Of a stretch of DNA of 64,000 nucleotides, positions 27,110 through 35,365 are shown one piece after another; position 1 is the stretch's first letter; the number at the start of each line of letters is the position of its first letter. This DNA is from an uncultured Nitrospirota bacterium (GTDB lineage: Bacteria > Nitrospirota > Nitrospiria > Nitrospirales > UBA8639), in contig CAKZPV010000032.1 of NCBI GenBank assembly GCA_937139405.1, positions 221,545-285,544 on the forward strand, in the 5' to 3' direction. Made by a program: the position numbers and the translations under genes. The notes beneath the pieces are model-generated. The model did not search any database. It was given only the letters and a program-made list of their open reading frames with translations, and was not told where the DNA came from.

Positions 27110-27874
27110 ATGGTCCAACCTCGGCTTATTTCCAGTCGTCAAAACCCTCAGTTTAAACGTTGGACCTCGTTACTTGAGACTCAAGGAGTCAGAACTCACC
27201 AGCAATGTCTCGTAGCCGGGACAAAACTTCAGAATGAAATCACTCAAATACTAGAAACATCTATTTGCGAAATCTTAATTCCGCAATCCCACGAAATGAG
27301 AGAAAGTCTTTCTGTTTTGGGAGTCAACTTTGTCCTCTCCAATGAGCTCTATCACGCATTAGATGTGTTTGGCACCAAAGAACCACTATTTGTCTGCACA
27401 ACCCCCTCAATACCCCACTTTGATTTGACTCAACCTCCCCGAGGCCTTGAAATCCTCTGTCCTATTGGTGACCCCGGAAACTTAGGTGCCCTTCTTCGTT
27501 CTTGTCGGGCATTTGGCGCACGCACCGTCATTCTTCTTCGCGAAGCAGTACATCCCTTTCACCCGAAAGTCATTCGAGCAAGTAGTGGTGCAGTTTTCGC
27601 CCAGTCACTCAATCAAGGCTGTTCAATTACAGAGTTGTCTAACTCTGAAGTCTTGAAATGGATTAGCGCGTTGGATATGAAAGGTGCGAATGTCGCAACC
27701 GAGTCATGGCCACAACATGTCCGCCTGCTTATGGGCGAAGAAGGGGTAGGGATTCCCTCATATGATTTTCCTCAACGATTCAGCATCACTCAAATTCATT
27801 CATCTATCCCGTTAAATGCTACTGTTGCTAGCAGCATAGCCCTGCATGCTTATCGCCAACAGCATCGACAATAA
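27110..27874 (+). CDS. SpoU/TrmH-family RNA 2'-O-methyltransferase
   Basis: A 254-residue SPOUT methyltransferase. The C-terminal knotted domain shows the three family motifs: LCPIGDPGNLGALLRSCRAF (motif 1), LLMGEEGVGIP (motif 2) and IPLNATVASSIALHAY (motif 3, with the usual N replaced in part). The N-terminal 100 residues are an RNA-binding extension with PQFKRWTSLLETQG, as in RlmB/TsnR-type enzymes. It would methylate a 2'-hydroxyl of rRNA or tRNA using SAM; the exact site cannot be read from sequence. The downstream DUF1653 gene is in the same direction. Confidence 0.87.
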   Translation: MVQPRLISSRQNPQFKRWTSLLETQGVRTHQQCLVAGTKLQNEITQILETSICEILIPQSHEMRESLSVLGVNFVLSNELYHALDVFGTKEPLFVCTTPSIPHFDLTQPPRGLEILCPIGDPGNLGALLRSCRAFGARTVILLREAVHPFHPKVIRASSGAVFAQSLNQGCSITELSNSEVLKWISALDMKGANVATESWPQHVRLLMGEEGVGIPSYDFPQRFSITQIHSSIPLNATVASSIALHAYRQQHRQ

Positions 27875-27941
27875 TCCCACAGATTAAGAAATCTTAATAG
27901 GCAGGTGTTGTCAAAAAATTATTTAGTAAATGGAGAATTTC

Positions 27942-28148
27942 ATGATTCCAGTAGGTACCTATCGTCACTACAAAGGCAAGACCTATCAGGTCATTGGCGT
28001 CGCCAAGCACTCAGAAACCGAAGAAGACTTGGTTGTATACCAAGCCTTGTATGGTGAATGTGGTCTATGGGTCAGACCCTTGAACATGTTTTGTGAGAAA
28101 ATCGAGATAAACGGCAAATCAGTCTCACGTTTTGAGCTGATACAGTAG
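27942..28148 (+). CDS. DUF1653 small protein
   Basis: A 68-residue protein matching the DUF1653 pattern: a start near GTYRHYKGKTYQVIGVAKHS, then VVYQALYGECGLWVRPLNMF and a Phe near the end. The fold is a small beta barrel; function is unknown. I chose ATG 27942 instead of 27930 because GGAG lies six bases before it, and 27930 overlaps that site. It follows the SpoU methyltransferase by 67 bp and precedes purE, which is convergent. Confidence 0.8.
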   Translation: MIPVGTYRHYKGKTYQVIGVAKHSETEEDLVVYQALYGECGLWVRPLNMFCEKIEINGKSVSRFELIQ

Positions 28149-28272
28149 GAGACCAGAGCCTGAAAAGTGAGGAATGCGTAAGTATGGAGAACAAAATCGA
28201 AACGATCGCTCACTATTTTCATGAACTTTTTATTCCCACCTTTTCACTTTTGCGACCTCACGTTTTACAGCC

Positions 28273-28761
28273 TCAAAGCTGGTCGGCTAATACGGCACGA
28301 GTCTGCTCTTCACGATAGGCCCGCAGCCGCTGAGATAGGTCTGTATCGGCTAGAGCCAAGATGGCAGCTGCAAGCAACGCCGCATTGACTGCACCGGCAC
28401 TTCCGATTGCCAAAGAAGCCACCGGAATCCCTTTGGGCATTTGGACAATCGACAATAGTGAATCAAGTCCTTGCAAAGCCTTCGATTGCATAGGGACCCC
28501 CAAGACCGGCAATTGGGTTTTTGCAGCAATCACCCCTCCTAAATGTGCCGCACCTCCAGCACCTGCGATGAATATCTGAACGCCGCGAGTTTCAGCCTGG
28601 GCGATATAGTCAACAAGAGCATCCGGAGCTCGGTGAGCCGATAGCACCTTGCATTCATGTACAATATCAAGTTTGGCTAATGTCTCACTGGTTAACCGCA
28701 TCGTATCCCAGTCAGATTTGCTCCCCATAATCACCGCGACTTGCAATGCAGATTCTGTCAT
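28273..28761 (-). CDS. purE: N5-carboxyaminoimidazole ribonucleotide mutase
   Basis: PurE (class I) converts N5-CAIR to CAIR in purine synthesis. The 162-residue protein has [14 protein letters not shown] at the N-terminus, VLSAHRAPD with the catalytic His, [18 protein letters not shown] and [20 protein letters not shown]. All active-site segments are intact and the length is normal. GGGACGG is just upstream of the ATG. The usual partner purK is not adjacent; it would have to be elsewhere in the genome. Confidence 0.94.
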   Translation of the reverse strand: MTESALQVAVIMGSKSDWDTMRLTSETLAKLDIVHECKVLSAHRAPDALVDYIAQAETRGVQIFIAGAGGAAHLGGVIAAKTQLPVLGVPMQSKALQGLDSLLSIVQMPKGIPVASLAIGSAGAVNAALLAAAILALADTDLSQRLRAYREEQTRAVLADQL

Positions 28762-28999
28762 AACGTACCGTCCCTTTCCGTTGTGAATATCGAAATTTGA
28801 GTGATCGACAATCCAGTCACTTCGACTCGCTCCCTACTACATCTTTTTCTTATATTGACCATCCTACGGAAACTGCCTTAGACTTCTTTATTGTTGAATG
28901 AGCTTAGGAATAAAAATGCACATCAGCAATCATTCTCAATGGGTTGCATAACCCAGAGACATCTTATCCATTGCATTCATAACAGAAAAGAGGGGCATT

Positions 29000-29635
29000 A
29001 TGGCATTACGACTTGGAGATGAAGCACCGAATTTTACTGCAGAAACCACACAAGGCAGCGTGAATTTCCATGAATGGCTAGGTGATGGATGGGGCATCCT
29101 CTTTTCACACCCCAAAGATTTTACTCCTGTTTGTACAACCGAACTTGGTGCCATGGCCAAGATTACCGAGGATTTCAAGAAACGCAACGTGAAAGTCTTA
29201 GCCGTTAGTGTGGATGGTCTTGACTCACACAAAAGTTGGGTCAACGATATCAATGAGACCCAGGGTTGTACGGTCAGCTACCCAATTATCGCCGACCCTG
29301 AAAAGACTGTTGCTAACCTATATGACATGATTCACCCCAATGCATTGGATAACATGACCGTCCGTTCCGTCTTTGTCATTGGGCCAGACAAAAAAGTTAA
29401 GATGATGTTGACCTATCCAGCATCAGCAGGCCGAAATTTTCAAGAAATCTTGCGTGTAGTTGACTCCCTGCAACTCACGGCAAAATTCAAAGTGGCGACA
29501 CCAGCAAACTGGAAAGATGGTGAAGATTGCATTATCACTCCAGCCGTTACAGATGCTGACATCCCAAATCTTTTCCCAAAAGGACACCGAGTGGTGAAAC
29601 CATACCTACGGTATACGCCTCAGCCAAATCGTTGA
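29000..29635 (+). CDS. 1-Cys (Prx6-type) peroxiredoxin
   Basis: A 211-residue AhpC/TSA-family protein of the Prx6 type. The peroxidatic Cys is in DFTPVCTTELGAM (near residue 46), and the C-terminal extension ending in KPYLRYTPQPNR is typical of the Prx6 group. No second, resolving Cys sits at the position used by 2-Cys enzymes; the Cys at about residues 92 and 176 are elsewhere. It reduces peroxides in the cytoplasm using an outside thiol. GAGGGG lies five bases before the ATG. A long hairpin follows the gene. Confidence 0.93.
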   Translation: MALRLGDEAPNFTAETTQGSVNFHEWLGDGWGILFSHPKDFTPVCTTELGAMAKITEDFKKRNVKVLAVSVDGLDSHKSWVNDINETQGCTVSYPIIADPEKTVANLYDMIHPNALDNMTVRSVFVIGPDKKVKMMLTYPASAGRNFQEILRVVDSLQLTAKFKVATPANWKDGEDCIITPAVTDADIPNLFPKGHRVVKPYLRYTPQPNR

Positions 29636-29651
29636 GGCATTCTCTTTGCCG

Positions 29652-29691
29652 TGAAGGGCCGCACCCGGTTTCCCGTGGTGTGGCCCCTTCA
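29652..29691 (+). terminator. Hairpin after the peroxiredoxin gene
   Basis: TGAAGGG and CCGCAC on the left pair with GTGTGG and CCCCTTCA on the right, with one bulged base, one G-T pair and a short loop. It begins 16 bases after the stop codon. No T-run follows, so it may act as a Rho-assisted terminator or stabilise the mRNA end. Confidence 0.5.
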
Positions 29692-29754
29692 ACTATCCCA
29701 TCTGATTACTCACAGCTCACTATTTTTCATACTCAAGAATTTGACGCCAAACCG

Positions 29755-30099
29755 TTATGACTGATGCGTTTCAATCATGCCAACATCAAGGAGATAGGTC
29801 CGCCGGCAAGGACGACACCGGAATTCCACCGAGTTATTGACCACATCTACCAATGAAATTCGTACATCTTCTGGATGCGTCTGTGAACATTGCTGAAAAG
29901 ACTGCATCCCATCGTCATGCATTTTTGCTTCATCTGATTCCTGCGGTGTGACCTGTCGAACAGTTACCCGATGCTTCATACGACAATTAGTGCAAACAAT
30001 CCCCACCAACTCAGGTGGAGTCACCAGTTTCAAATTGAGGGTGAGGGGGTGCACTGAAAAACATTGTTGAAGAAATGCACCACTTTTAAAAACACCCAT
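29755..30099 (-). CDS. Zinc-ribbon-like hypothetical protein
   Basis: A 114-residue protein with two CxxC pairs: CTNC near residue 36 and CRPC near residue 94, each at a strand turn (VGIVCTNCRMKHRV and VEFRCRPCRRTYLL). That is a zinc-ribbon arrangement spread over about 60 residues. No signal peptide is seen. I do not recognise a family. GGGACATTCT upstream gives a weak ribosome site. It is convergent with the peroxiredoxin gene and sits ahead of a lipoprotein, membrane protein and ettA on the same strand. Confidence 0.6.
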   Translation of the reverse strand: MGVFKSGAFLQQCFSVHPLTLNLKLVTPPELVGIVCTNCRMKHRVTVRQVTPQESDEAKMHDDGMQSFQQCSQTHPEDVRISLVDVVNNSVEFRCRPCRRTYLLDVGMIETHQS

Positions 30100-30182
30100 A
30101 GAATGTCCCGTTAAAACAAACCACCTGAGAAAGGAAATCCTGTATGCCTACCTTGATGTTCTTGATTCCATGGAAGTCTCAT

Positions 30183-30593
30183 CTATCCGGAAATTTCTTG
30201 TTCAAAAGGATTCGAAGGAGTGGGAACTTCACATAAATCCCGTTTCCAATGACGAAGCACCTCTTCCTTATCAAAAGTCAACGCATACACATAACAATAA
30301 ACTTTTTCCCGCAAGATTCCCTCAGGCCCACTCAAGACACTTCCTGCCTCTTTTCCAAACGTTTTGATCCCCCAAGGATCTAAGTCACCTTCCGTCAAGA
30401 CATATCGATACATCCACTTCGTTTCGTCGGACAGTAAGGGATCGTCCACAATATGAGGCTTTCCCAACTTGCCTCTCACATCTGGCTGAGTCAATTCGCC
30501 AACCCCACTATCGAAATAGCTATCACGCCATGGCGCACAACTCATCATGAGACAACTGAGCCCTATAGCAAGGAGGGAAAAGGAATATTTCAT
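30183..30593 (-). CDS. Small lipoprotein, hypothetical
   Basis: Translation from ATG 30593 gives 136 residues with a textbook lipoprotein signal: YSFSLLAIGLSCLMMSC, the lipobox being LMMSC. An in-frame earlier codon at 30620 would put nine residues before the signal and is less likely. The mature part has VRGKLGKPHIVDD, then a C-terminal tail with two Cys (VYCYV and DLCEVP). The pattern of a G-K-P turn followed by YRY-type strands recalls small SmpA/OmlA-like lipoproteins, but the match is weak. It lies downstream of a two-helix membrane protein on the same strand. Confidence 0.65.
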   Translation of the reverse strand: MKYSFSLLAIGLSCLMMSCAPWRDSYFDSGVGELTQPDVRGKLGKPHIVDDPLLSDETKWMYRYVLTEGDLDPWGIKTFGKEAGSVLSGPEGILREKVYCYVYALTFDKEEVLRHWKRDLCEVPTPSNPFEQEISG

Positions 30594-30632
30594 AAATCGC
30601 TCTTCAACATTACCACTCAAAATAACACAGGC

Positions 30633-30893
30633 TTATGAGTTCCGTTGAGAATAAAGATACCACGATCTCCCTAATGCAAATACTTGAGCAATCACCCCGA
30701 CGACAATCATACCCAGCGCCGTAGGGAGCAAGGGAGAATCCGGTTGCTCCAGACCTTGAATACCTAGGATAAACCCTCCGGCCACACATAGAATTCCTAC
30801 GATCCGTGCGATCATCACTGATGCAGATTTGTACGACTCTTGTCCCTGAGAAGGAGAGTTCGTTGGACCAGAGGGCGTAGGCTCGATACTCAT
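30633..30893 (-). CDS. Two-helix membrane protein, hypothetical
   Basis: An 86-residue protein with an unstructured Ser/Pro/Gln-rich N-terminus (about 25 residues) and two membrane helices: MIARIVGILCVAGGFILGIQ and LLPTALGMIVVGVIAQVFAL. A short basic tail follows. This frame was chosen over an overlapping one (30610-30903) because only this one yields well-formed membrane segments. Its stop is ahead of the lipoprotein gene and its start lies nine bases after the ettA stop, so it is probably co-transcribed with ettA. Function unknown. Confidence 0.65.
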   Translation of the reverse strand: MSIEPTPSGPTNSPSQGQESYKSASVMIARIVGILCVAGGFILGIQGLEQPDSPLLPTALGMIVVGVIAQVFALGRSWYLYSQRNS

Positions 30894-30902
30894 AAGATCG
30901 CA

Positions 30903-32588
30903 CTATGATTTTGTTAATTTGCGATAGCGAATGTGTTGTGGACGCTCCGCAGCTTTTCCTAATCGTTTTCTTCGCTGAGCTTCATATTCTGTATAATTCC
31001 CTTCAAACCAGACCACTTGGCTATTGCCTTCAAAGGCTAAAATATGGGTGGCAATGCGATCCAAAAACCATCGATCATGACTACTTACGACCGCACAGCC
31101 GCCAAAATGCTCTAAACCTTCCTCAAGAGCCCGCAACGTATTCACATCGAGGTCGTTGGTCGGCTCATCCAGCAACAAGACATTTCCACCCTCTTTCAGC
31201 ATCCGAGCGAGATGTACACGATTTCGTTCCCCGCCCGATAAATCTTTGACCTTTTTTTGCTGATCCGATCCCGAAAAATTAAACCGGGAAACATACCCTC
31301 GAGAATTGACCTCGACTTTCCCTAGCATAACCGTTTCTTGTCCATCAGAAATACATTCCCACACGTTCAACGAATCATTGAGCAATCGATTCTGATCAAC
31401 ATACCCAAGCTTGACCGTATCTCCAAGAATCAACGAACCCGAATCTGAGGTCACCTGACCAGCAATCATTTTAAACAATGTAGACTTGCCCGCCCCGTTC
31501 GGCCCAATCACTCCAATAATCCCGCCCTTCGGCAGGGAAAACGACAAATTTTCAAACAGCAGGTTTTCACCATAGCTTTTTGCAAGGTTCTCAACTTCCA
31601 CCACCACATCCCCCAACCGAGGACCCGACGGGATATAAATCTCTAAATCATCCGCCTGCTGTGTCTGCTCCTCTCCCACTAACTGCTCATACCGTGTCAT
31701 ACGGGCTTTGCCTTTAGCTTGACGACCTTTGGGGGACATCCGAATCCAATCTAATTCTCGTTCCAATGTCTTTTGACGTTTAGACTCAGATTTTTCTTCT
31801 TTGGCGAGACGATCCTTCTTTTGTTCTAGCCAAGAAGAATAATTTCCTTGAAAAGGCATCCCCTGACCACGATCAAGCTCCAAAATCCAACCAGCCACAT
31901 TGTCTAAAAAATACCGATCATGGGTCACGGCAATCACCGTACCCTTATACTGTTGAAGATGCTGTTCCAACCATTGCACTGTTTCCGCATCCAAATGGTT
32001 TGTCGGCTCATCCAACAATAAAATATCTGGCTCTTGAATAAGCAACCGACAGAGAGCCACTCGCCGACGTTCGCCTCCTGAGAGATCATCCACAATGGCA
32101 TCTCGAGGTGGACACCGTAAGGCTTCCATCGCGACGTCCAGTTGATGTTCTAATTCCCAGCCATTCACAGCTTCAATCTGCTCCTGCAGCTTTCCTTGCC
32201 GTTCGATCAAGGCCTCCATGTCATCTGGACTCAGATCCTCGCCAAATCGTTGACTAATATTTTCATAATCCCGCAGTAATTGCACGACATCTGATCGGCC
32301 TTCTTCGACCACTTCTTTCACTGTCTTCCCTGGTTCCAAATGAGGTTCTTGTTCAAACAGACCGACAGAATACCCTTTTGAAAAAGTTATTTCCCCAACA
32401 TAGTCTGTATCCACCCCACCAATAATTCGAAGAAGCGTGCTCTTTCCAGAACCATTTAACCCCAACACGCCGATTTTTGCACCATAATAAAACGAGAGGT
32501 AAATATCTTTCAGGACATGTTTCTTGGGTGGGTGTATTCTTCCCACTCCTATCAAAGAAAAAATCACTTGTTTATCATTCACACTCAT
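30903..32588 (-). CDS. ettA: Energy-dependent translational throttle ABC-F protein
   Basis: A 561-residue ABC-F protein with two ATPase cassettes and no membrane segment. Cassette one has GLNGSGKSTLLRI and LSGGERRRVALCRLL; cassette two has GPNGAGKSTLFKM and LSGGERNRVHLARML. Both Walker B motifs read LLLDEPTNxLD. The linker contains the charged helix typical of the P-site tRNA-interacting motif. The EttA group opens with the stretch VGRIHPPKKHVLKDI, matching here. EttA binds the ribosomal E site and responds to ATP/ADP balance. The length fits EttA rather than Uup. Two small membrane or lipoprotein genes follow on the same strand. Confidence 0.92.
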   Translation of the reverse strand: MSVNDKQVIFSLIGVGRIHPPKKHVLKDIYLSFYYGAKIGVLGLNGSGKSTLLRIIGGVDTDYVGEITFSKGYSVGLFEQEPHLEPGKTVKEVVEEGRSDVVQLLRDYENISQRFGEDLSPDDMEALIERQGKLQEQIEAVNGWELEHQLDVAMEALRCPPRDAIVDDLSGGERRRVALCRLLIQEPDILLLDEPTNHLDAETVQWLEQHLQQYKGTVIAVTHDRYFLDNVAGWILELDRGQGMPFQGNYSSWLEQKKDRLAKEEKSESKRQKTLERELDWIRMSPKGRQAKGKARMTRYEQLVGEEQTQQADDLEIYIPSGPRLGDVVVEVENLAKSYGENLLFENLSFSLPKGGIIGVIGPNGAGKSTLFKMIAGQVTSDSGSLILGDTVKLGYVDQNRLLNDSLNVWECISDGQETVMLGKVEVNSRGYVSRFNFSGSDQQKKVKDLSGGERNRVHLARMLKEGGNVLLLDEPTNDLDVNTLRALEEGLEHFGGCAVVSSHDRWFLDRIATHILAFEGNSQVVWFEGNYTEYEAQRRKRLGKAAERPQHIRYRKLTKS

Positions 32589-32757
32589 GAAGAATAGTCC
32601 TTTTACTAACTCAGATGTGGAGGAATGGGGTTCATTGAACAGGAAAAGTCGCGTAGGACTCTAACAAAGGATTACGCCAAATCACAATCACAAACTCCCT
32701 GACAAAGAAGCCCAGACACCTCTGGATTTCTTTGATGTAATCAGGCTTCAATTGATT

Positions 32758-32785
32758 TGAAATTAGAACCATTCCAGGTATCATA
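32758..32785 (+). promoter_or_regulatory. Possible sigma-70 promoter of the Nudix gene
   Basis: TTGAAA at 32758-32763 and TATCAT at 32780-32785 each match consensus at five of six positions, with a 16-base spacer. Transcription would begin near 32792, about 43 bases before the ATG at 32835. Confidence 0.45.
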
Positions 32786-32834
32786 CGGAAAGAACAGCAG
32801 TAAGCATGTCCTTCTTTATTACGCCTGATATGTC

Positions 32835-33410
32835 ATGACCCCATCTATCAATTTTTGCAGTGAATGCGGAAATACGGTCGAGCAAAAAATTCCTGTAGGG
32901 GAAACACTCTTGCGTGCTGTTTGCCCAGCCTGCCAAACCATTCACTACCAAAACCCTAAAATTGTGGCGGGCTGTATACCAGAATGGGAAGGACAAGTTC
33001 TATTATGTCGACGGGCCATTGAACCCCGTCTTGGCTTCTGGACATTTCCGGCGGGATTTATGGAATTAGGAGAAAGTACCGAAGAAGCTGCAGCGCGGGA
33101 AACTCTAGAAGAAGCCAATGCTAGAGTTGAGATTCAAACGCTCTATGCTTTGTTCAGTTTACCTCATGTCAGTCAAGTCTATGTCGTCTTTCGTGCGCGC
33201 TTGCAAGACCTAGAATATGGACCAGGGGAAGAAAGCCTAGACGTTCAATTAATGCCGGTCGAGGCAATACCTTGGGACCAATTGGCTTTTCCAGTAATCA
33301 AAGATGCTTTGCATCGTTATGTTCACGACAGACACCACACAAACTTGCAGACACATTTTGGCGCAATTCCCAGACACCCAGATTCATCTTCTATCTCCTC
33401 CAATGGCTAG
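32835..33410 (+). CDS. Zinc-ribbon Nudix hydrolase
   Basis: A 191-residue protein with an N-terminal zinc ribbon (two CxxC pairs: CSEC near residue 8 and CPAC near residue 31). A Nudix domain follows, whose box GFMELGESTEEAAARETLEE starts near residue 75. All box residues (G, E, REUxEE) are intact. The layout recalls NudC-like and other NAD/ADP-ribose pyrophosphatases, but it is shorter than NudC at about 260 and lacks its N-terminal domain. The true substrate is probably an NDP-linked compound. It is divergent from ettA. Confidence 0.88.
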   Translation: MTPSINFCSECGNTVEQKIPVGETLLRAVCPACQTIHYQNPKIVAGCIPEWEGQVLLCRRAIEPRLGFWTFPAGFMELGESTEEAAARETLEEANARVEIQTLYALFSLPHVSQVYVVFRARLQDLEYGPGEESLDVQLMPVEAIPWDQLAFPVIKDALHRYVHDRHHTNLQTHFGAIPRHPDSSSISSNG

Positions 33411-33463
33411 TCTCTACAAAAGAGGAAGATCCTGAGCAGTCTGTTCAATACTAGATCTTTGTA

Positions 33464-33967
33464 CTAACAAGGCTTGGTAAAACCATGCTCTAAATCGAGT
33501 AGAGCTTCTTTAATTGGCAACCCTCCCCCATAGCCGACGAGCTGTCCACTGTGCCCAATAACACGATGACAGGGCACAATAATGGAAACGGGGTTTTGTC
33601 CATTAGCCGCTCCAACGGCACGTGATGCATTTGGATTCCCAATTTTTTTAGCGATCGTCCCATACGAAGTCGTCACGCCATAAGGAATGGCTTTCAGAGC
33701 ACGCCAAACGGCCAGTTGAAAAGGTGTCCCTTCCAATGCTAAAGGAATCGTAAAGTTCTGCAATCGACCTGAAAAATATTCTTCCAATTGTTTAATCACG
33801 TCCTTAAATGGACTTCGTTGCTTCTTCCAAGTCTCATCTATTACCAGAGGATGAGCCCCATCCTGAAAATTCAGTCCATGAAGCCCACGACCAGTTCCAA
33901 TCAATAATAATTGTCCAACCGGACTTGGCCACATCCAATATGAATAGGAAATTGGAGAATGTGTCAT
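33464..33967 (-). CDS. ogt: Methylated-DNA--protein-cysteine methyltransferase
   Basis: A 167-residue Ogt/AdaC-type suicide repair protein. It has the winged-helix and active-site stretch VSIIVPCHRVIG (near residue 130), with the acceptor Cys in PCHRV, after the segment FQLAVWRALKAIPYGVTTSYG that contacts DNA. It removes O6-methylguanine. The ATG at 33967 is preferred over the GTG one codon upstream. It is convergent with the Nudix gene. The N-terminal domain is present, so this is Ogt-like rather than the AdaC fragment of Ada. Confidence 0.92.
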   Translation of the reverse strand: MTHSPISYSYWMWPSPVGQLLLIGTGRGLHGLNFQDGAHPLVIDETWKKQRSPFKDVIKQLEEYFSGRLQNFTIPLALEGTPFQLAVWRALKAIPYGVTTSYGTIAKKIGNPNASRAVGAANGQNPVSIIVPCHRVIGHSGQLVGYGGGLPIKEALLDLEHGFTKPC

Positions 33968-34187
33968 CACCTATGTTCTTCTTCGATTATTCAATGAAAA
34001 TGAAAGCATTTTCATCATTCGTAAACTGATACCACTTGAGAGTCCGCGTTTATTGAAACGAAAGGCTGTATGCTAAATGCCCCCCATTGCTGCACTTTAC
34101 CTAATCCAAAACTGTTAAGTCCAAAGTGACTTGCGTACGAATAAGTAGGCGGTAGACTTACTCAATCCGGTTGGCTATGATCGGCCA

Positions 34188-34655
34188 ATGTCGAACGAAC
34201 TGTATCTTCTGCAATGGTGCCAGTATCGGCAATTCACGCTAGCTCAATTATCCAATCAAACAGACATCGAGCTTAAAAATCTAGAATCCGTAAACAATGG
34301 GAGCATGGACCCCTCCCTCTCGCTAATGGATACGATAGCCAAACAGCTGCATATTCCTACCTCTTGGCTTCATCATGATCCTGCTGTGATTCAACGTCTA
34401 TGGAATGATGCCGATGAAGACGAGCCTGAACTTCCGAATGATCATTCAATGGACCCCATTTTTGAACGCATGATTCAAGTCCGCCACGAACATCCGGAAC
34501 TATTTATCTTATTAACCAATCTCGTTCATCATGGAGACCCAAAGTTGATTCGTGCCGCCCAAGTCAATCTCCAGAGCCTCGCCAAGCAAATCCGTGCAAC
34601 AACTCTCCCATGGGGTTCACGTCCACCAGGCCACTTTGAACCTCCTAGCGACTAG
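34188..34655 (+). CDS. HTH-type (Cro/CI-like) hypothetical protein
   Basis: A 155-residue protein whose first 65 residues form an XRE-like helix-turn-helix: FTLAQLSNQTDIELKNLESV gives the two helices and SLSLMDTIAKQLHIPTSWLH completes the domain. The rest is helical and acidic in part (DADEDEPELPNDHS), then RMIQVRHEHPELFILLTNLV. The C-terminal half is not recognised. The DNA target is unknown. It is convergent with the receiver gene. A related sort of small regulator is often found near metabolic genes, but no link can be shown here. Confidence 0.65.
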   Translation: MSNELYLLQWCQYRQFTLAQLSNQTDIELKNLESVNNGSMDPSLSLMDTIAKQLHIPTSWLHHDPAVIQRLWNDADEDEPELPNDHSMDPIFERMIQVRHEHPELFILLTNLVHHGDPKLIRAAQVNLQSLAKQIRATTLPWGSRPPGHFEPPSD

Positions 34656-34769
34656 CCTCTAGAGTCCAGGTCACATCGAAAATAGTTCTAGAACCCTGTT
34701 CTCGATAAATCGAAAACAAAACGAGTCAGGAATGTTGTATTCGAGCAGGATGGTGAAAAGTACCGAGAA

Positions 34770-34787
34770 GCCTTAAGGAGTTAAGGC
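34770..34787 (-). terminator. Seven-base-pair hairpin over the receiver stop codon
   Basis: GCCTTAA at 34770-34776 pairs with TTAAGGC at 34781-34787 around a four-base loop. It overlaps the TAA of the minus-strand receiver gene. There is no U-run after it, so a terminator role is weak. Confidence 0.3.
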
Positions 34788-35141
34788 ACTTTGAACGGTC
34801 GCGAGAAGTTCGTCGAGCGTAAAGGGCTTTTGTAAGGTGTGAGCAGACAAGGACATATCAGGATGAGAACATGATGGTGCATTATCATCAGACAAAGTCC
34901 CCATGAGCGTGATAAGTGGGAGATCAGAAGACTGCTGACATATCTGACGAAGAAGTGCTCCACCTTCATGCTCTAAGGACACCACATCAGAAATAATCAC
35001 AGAGGCACCAAATTGCTTATGACTTTGAAGGCCTTCTTGACAAGTTGCCGCTTCCATCACCTCATATCCAACTGATTCTAAGGACAGCGAGACAGAATCC
35101 CGAACCTGCACGTCATCCTCAATGATCAAAATTTTACTCAT
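34773..35141 (-). CDS. Stand-alone response-regulator receiver
   Basis: A 122-residue single-domain receiver from ATG 35141; an earlier in-frame ATG at 35180 would add an unusual hydrophobic leader. The acidic pocket is in ILIIEDDVQ, the phosphoacceptor Asp in VIISDVVSLE, and the Lys in LQKPFTLDELL. The usual T/S after strand four is in LMGTLSDD, so all key positions appear present, although the loop between strand four and helix four is long. No kinase or output gene is adjacent. It is convergent with the HTH gene and upstream of nothing in the same direction. Confidence 0.85.
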   Translation of the reverse strand: MSKILIIEDDVQVRDSVSLSLESVGYEVMEAATCQEGLQSHKQFGASVIISDVVSLEHEGGALLRQICQQSSDLPLITLMGTLSDDNAPSCSHPDMSLSAHTLQKPFTLDELLATVQSALTP

Positions 35142-35365
35142 ACTATAAGTCAATAAAAGCAAAGAATGTTCCTTTATCATTCAATCGACAGTCAAACAAT
35201 TTTCTCTAAATAATTCATATATTTAAGCGATGTGTGTGTTTTATACATCGCTCCCGTTATGCATGAAAATGCATGCACATTGTATGTAATTTCATTCAAA
35301 ATATCATGGAATTGGTAGAAATAAATGAAGAAAAAATTTCGTAATGATATGAGTCGATCCACACA

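Noticed and set aside
27883..27898. ATTAAGA/TCTTAAT inverted repeat as a terminator of the SpoU methyltransferase gene
   Set aside because: The loop is only two bases and the stem is A/T-only, so it would be unstable. It may be chance.
30610..30903. A 97-residue frame overlapping the two-helix membrane protein
   Set aside because: Its translation has no membrane helices or protein-like pattern, while the 30633-30893 frame has two clean helices.
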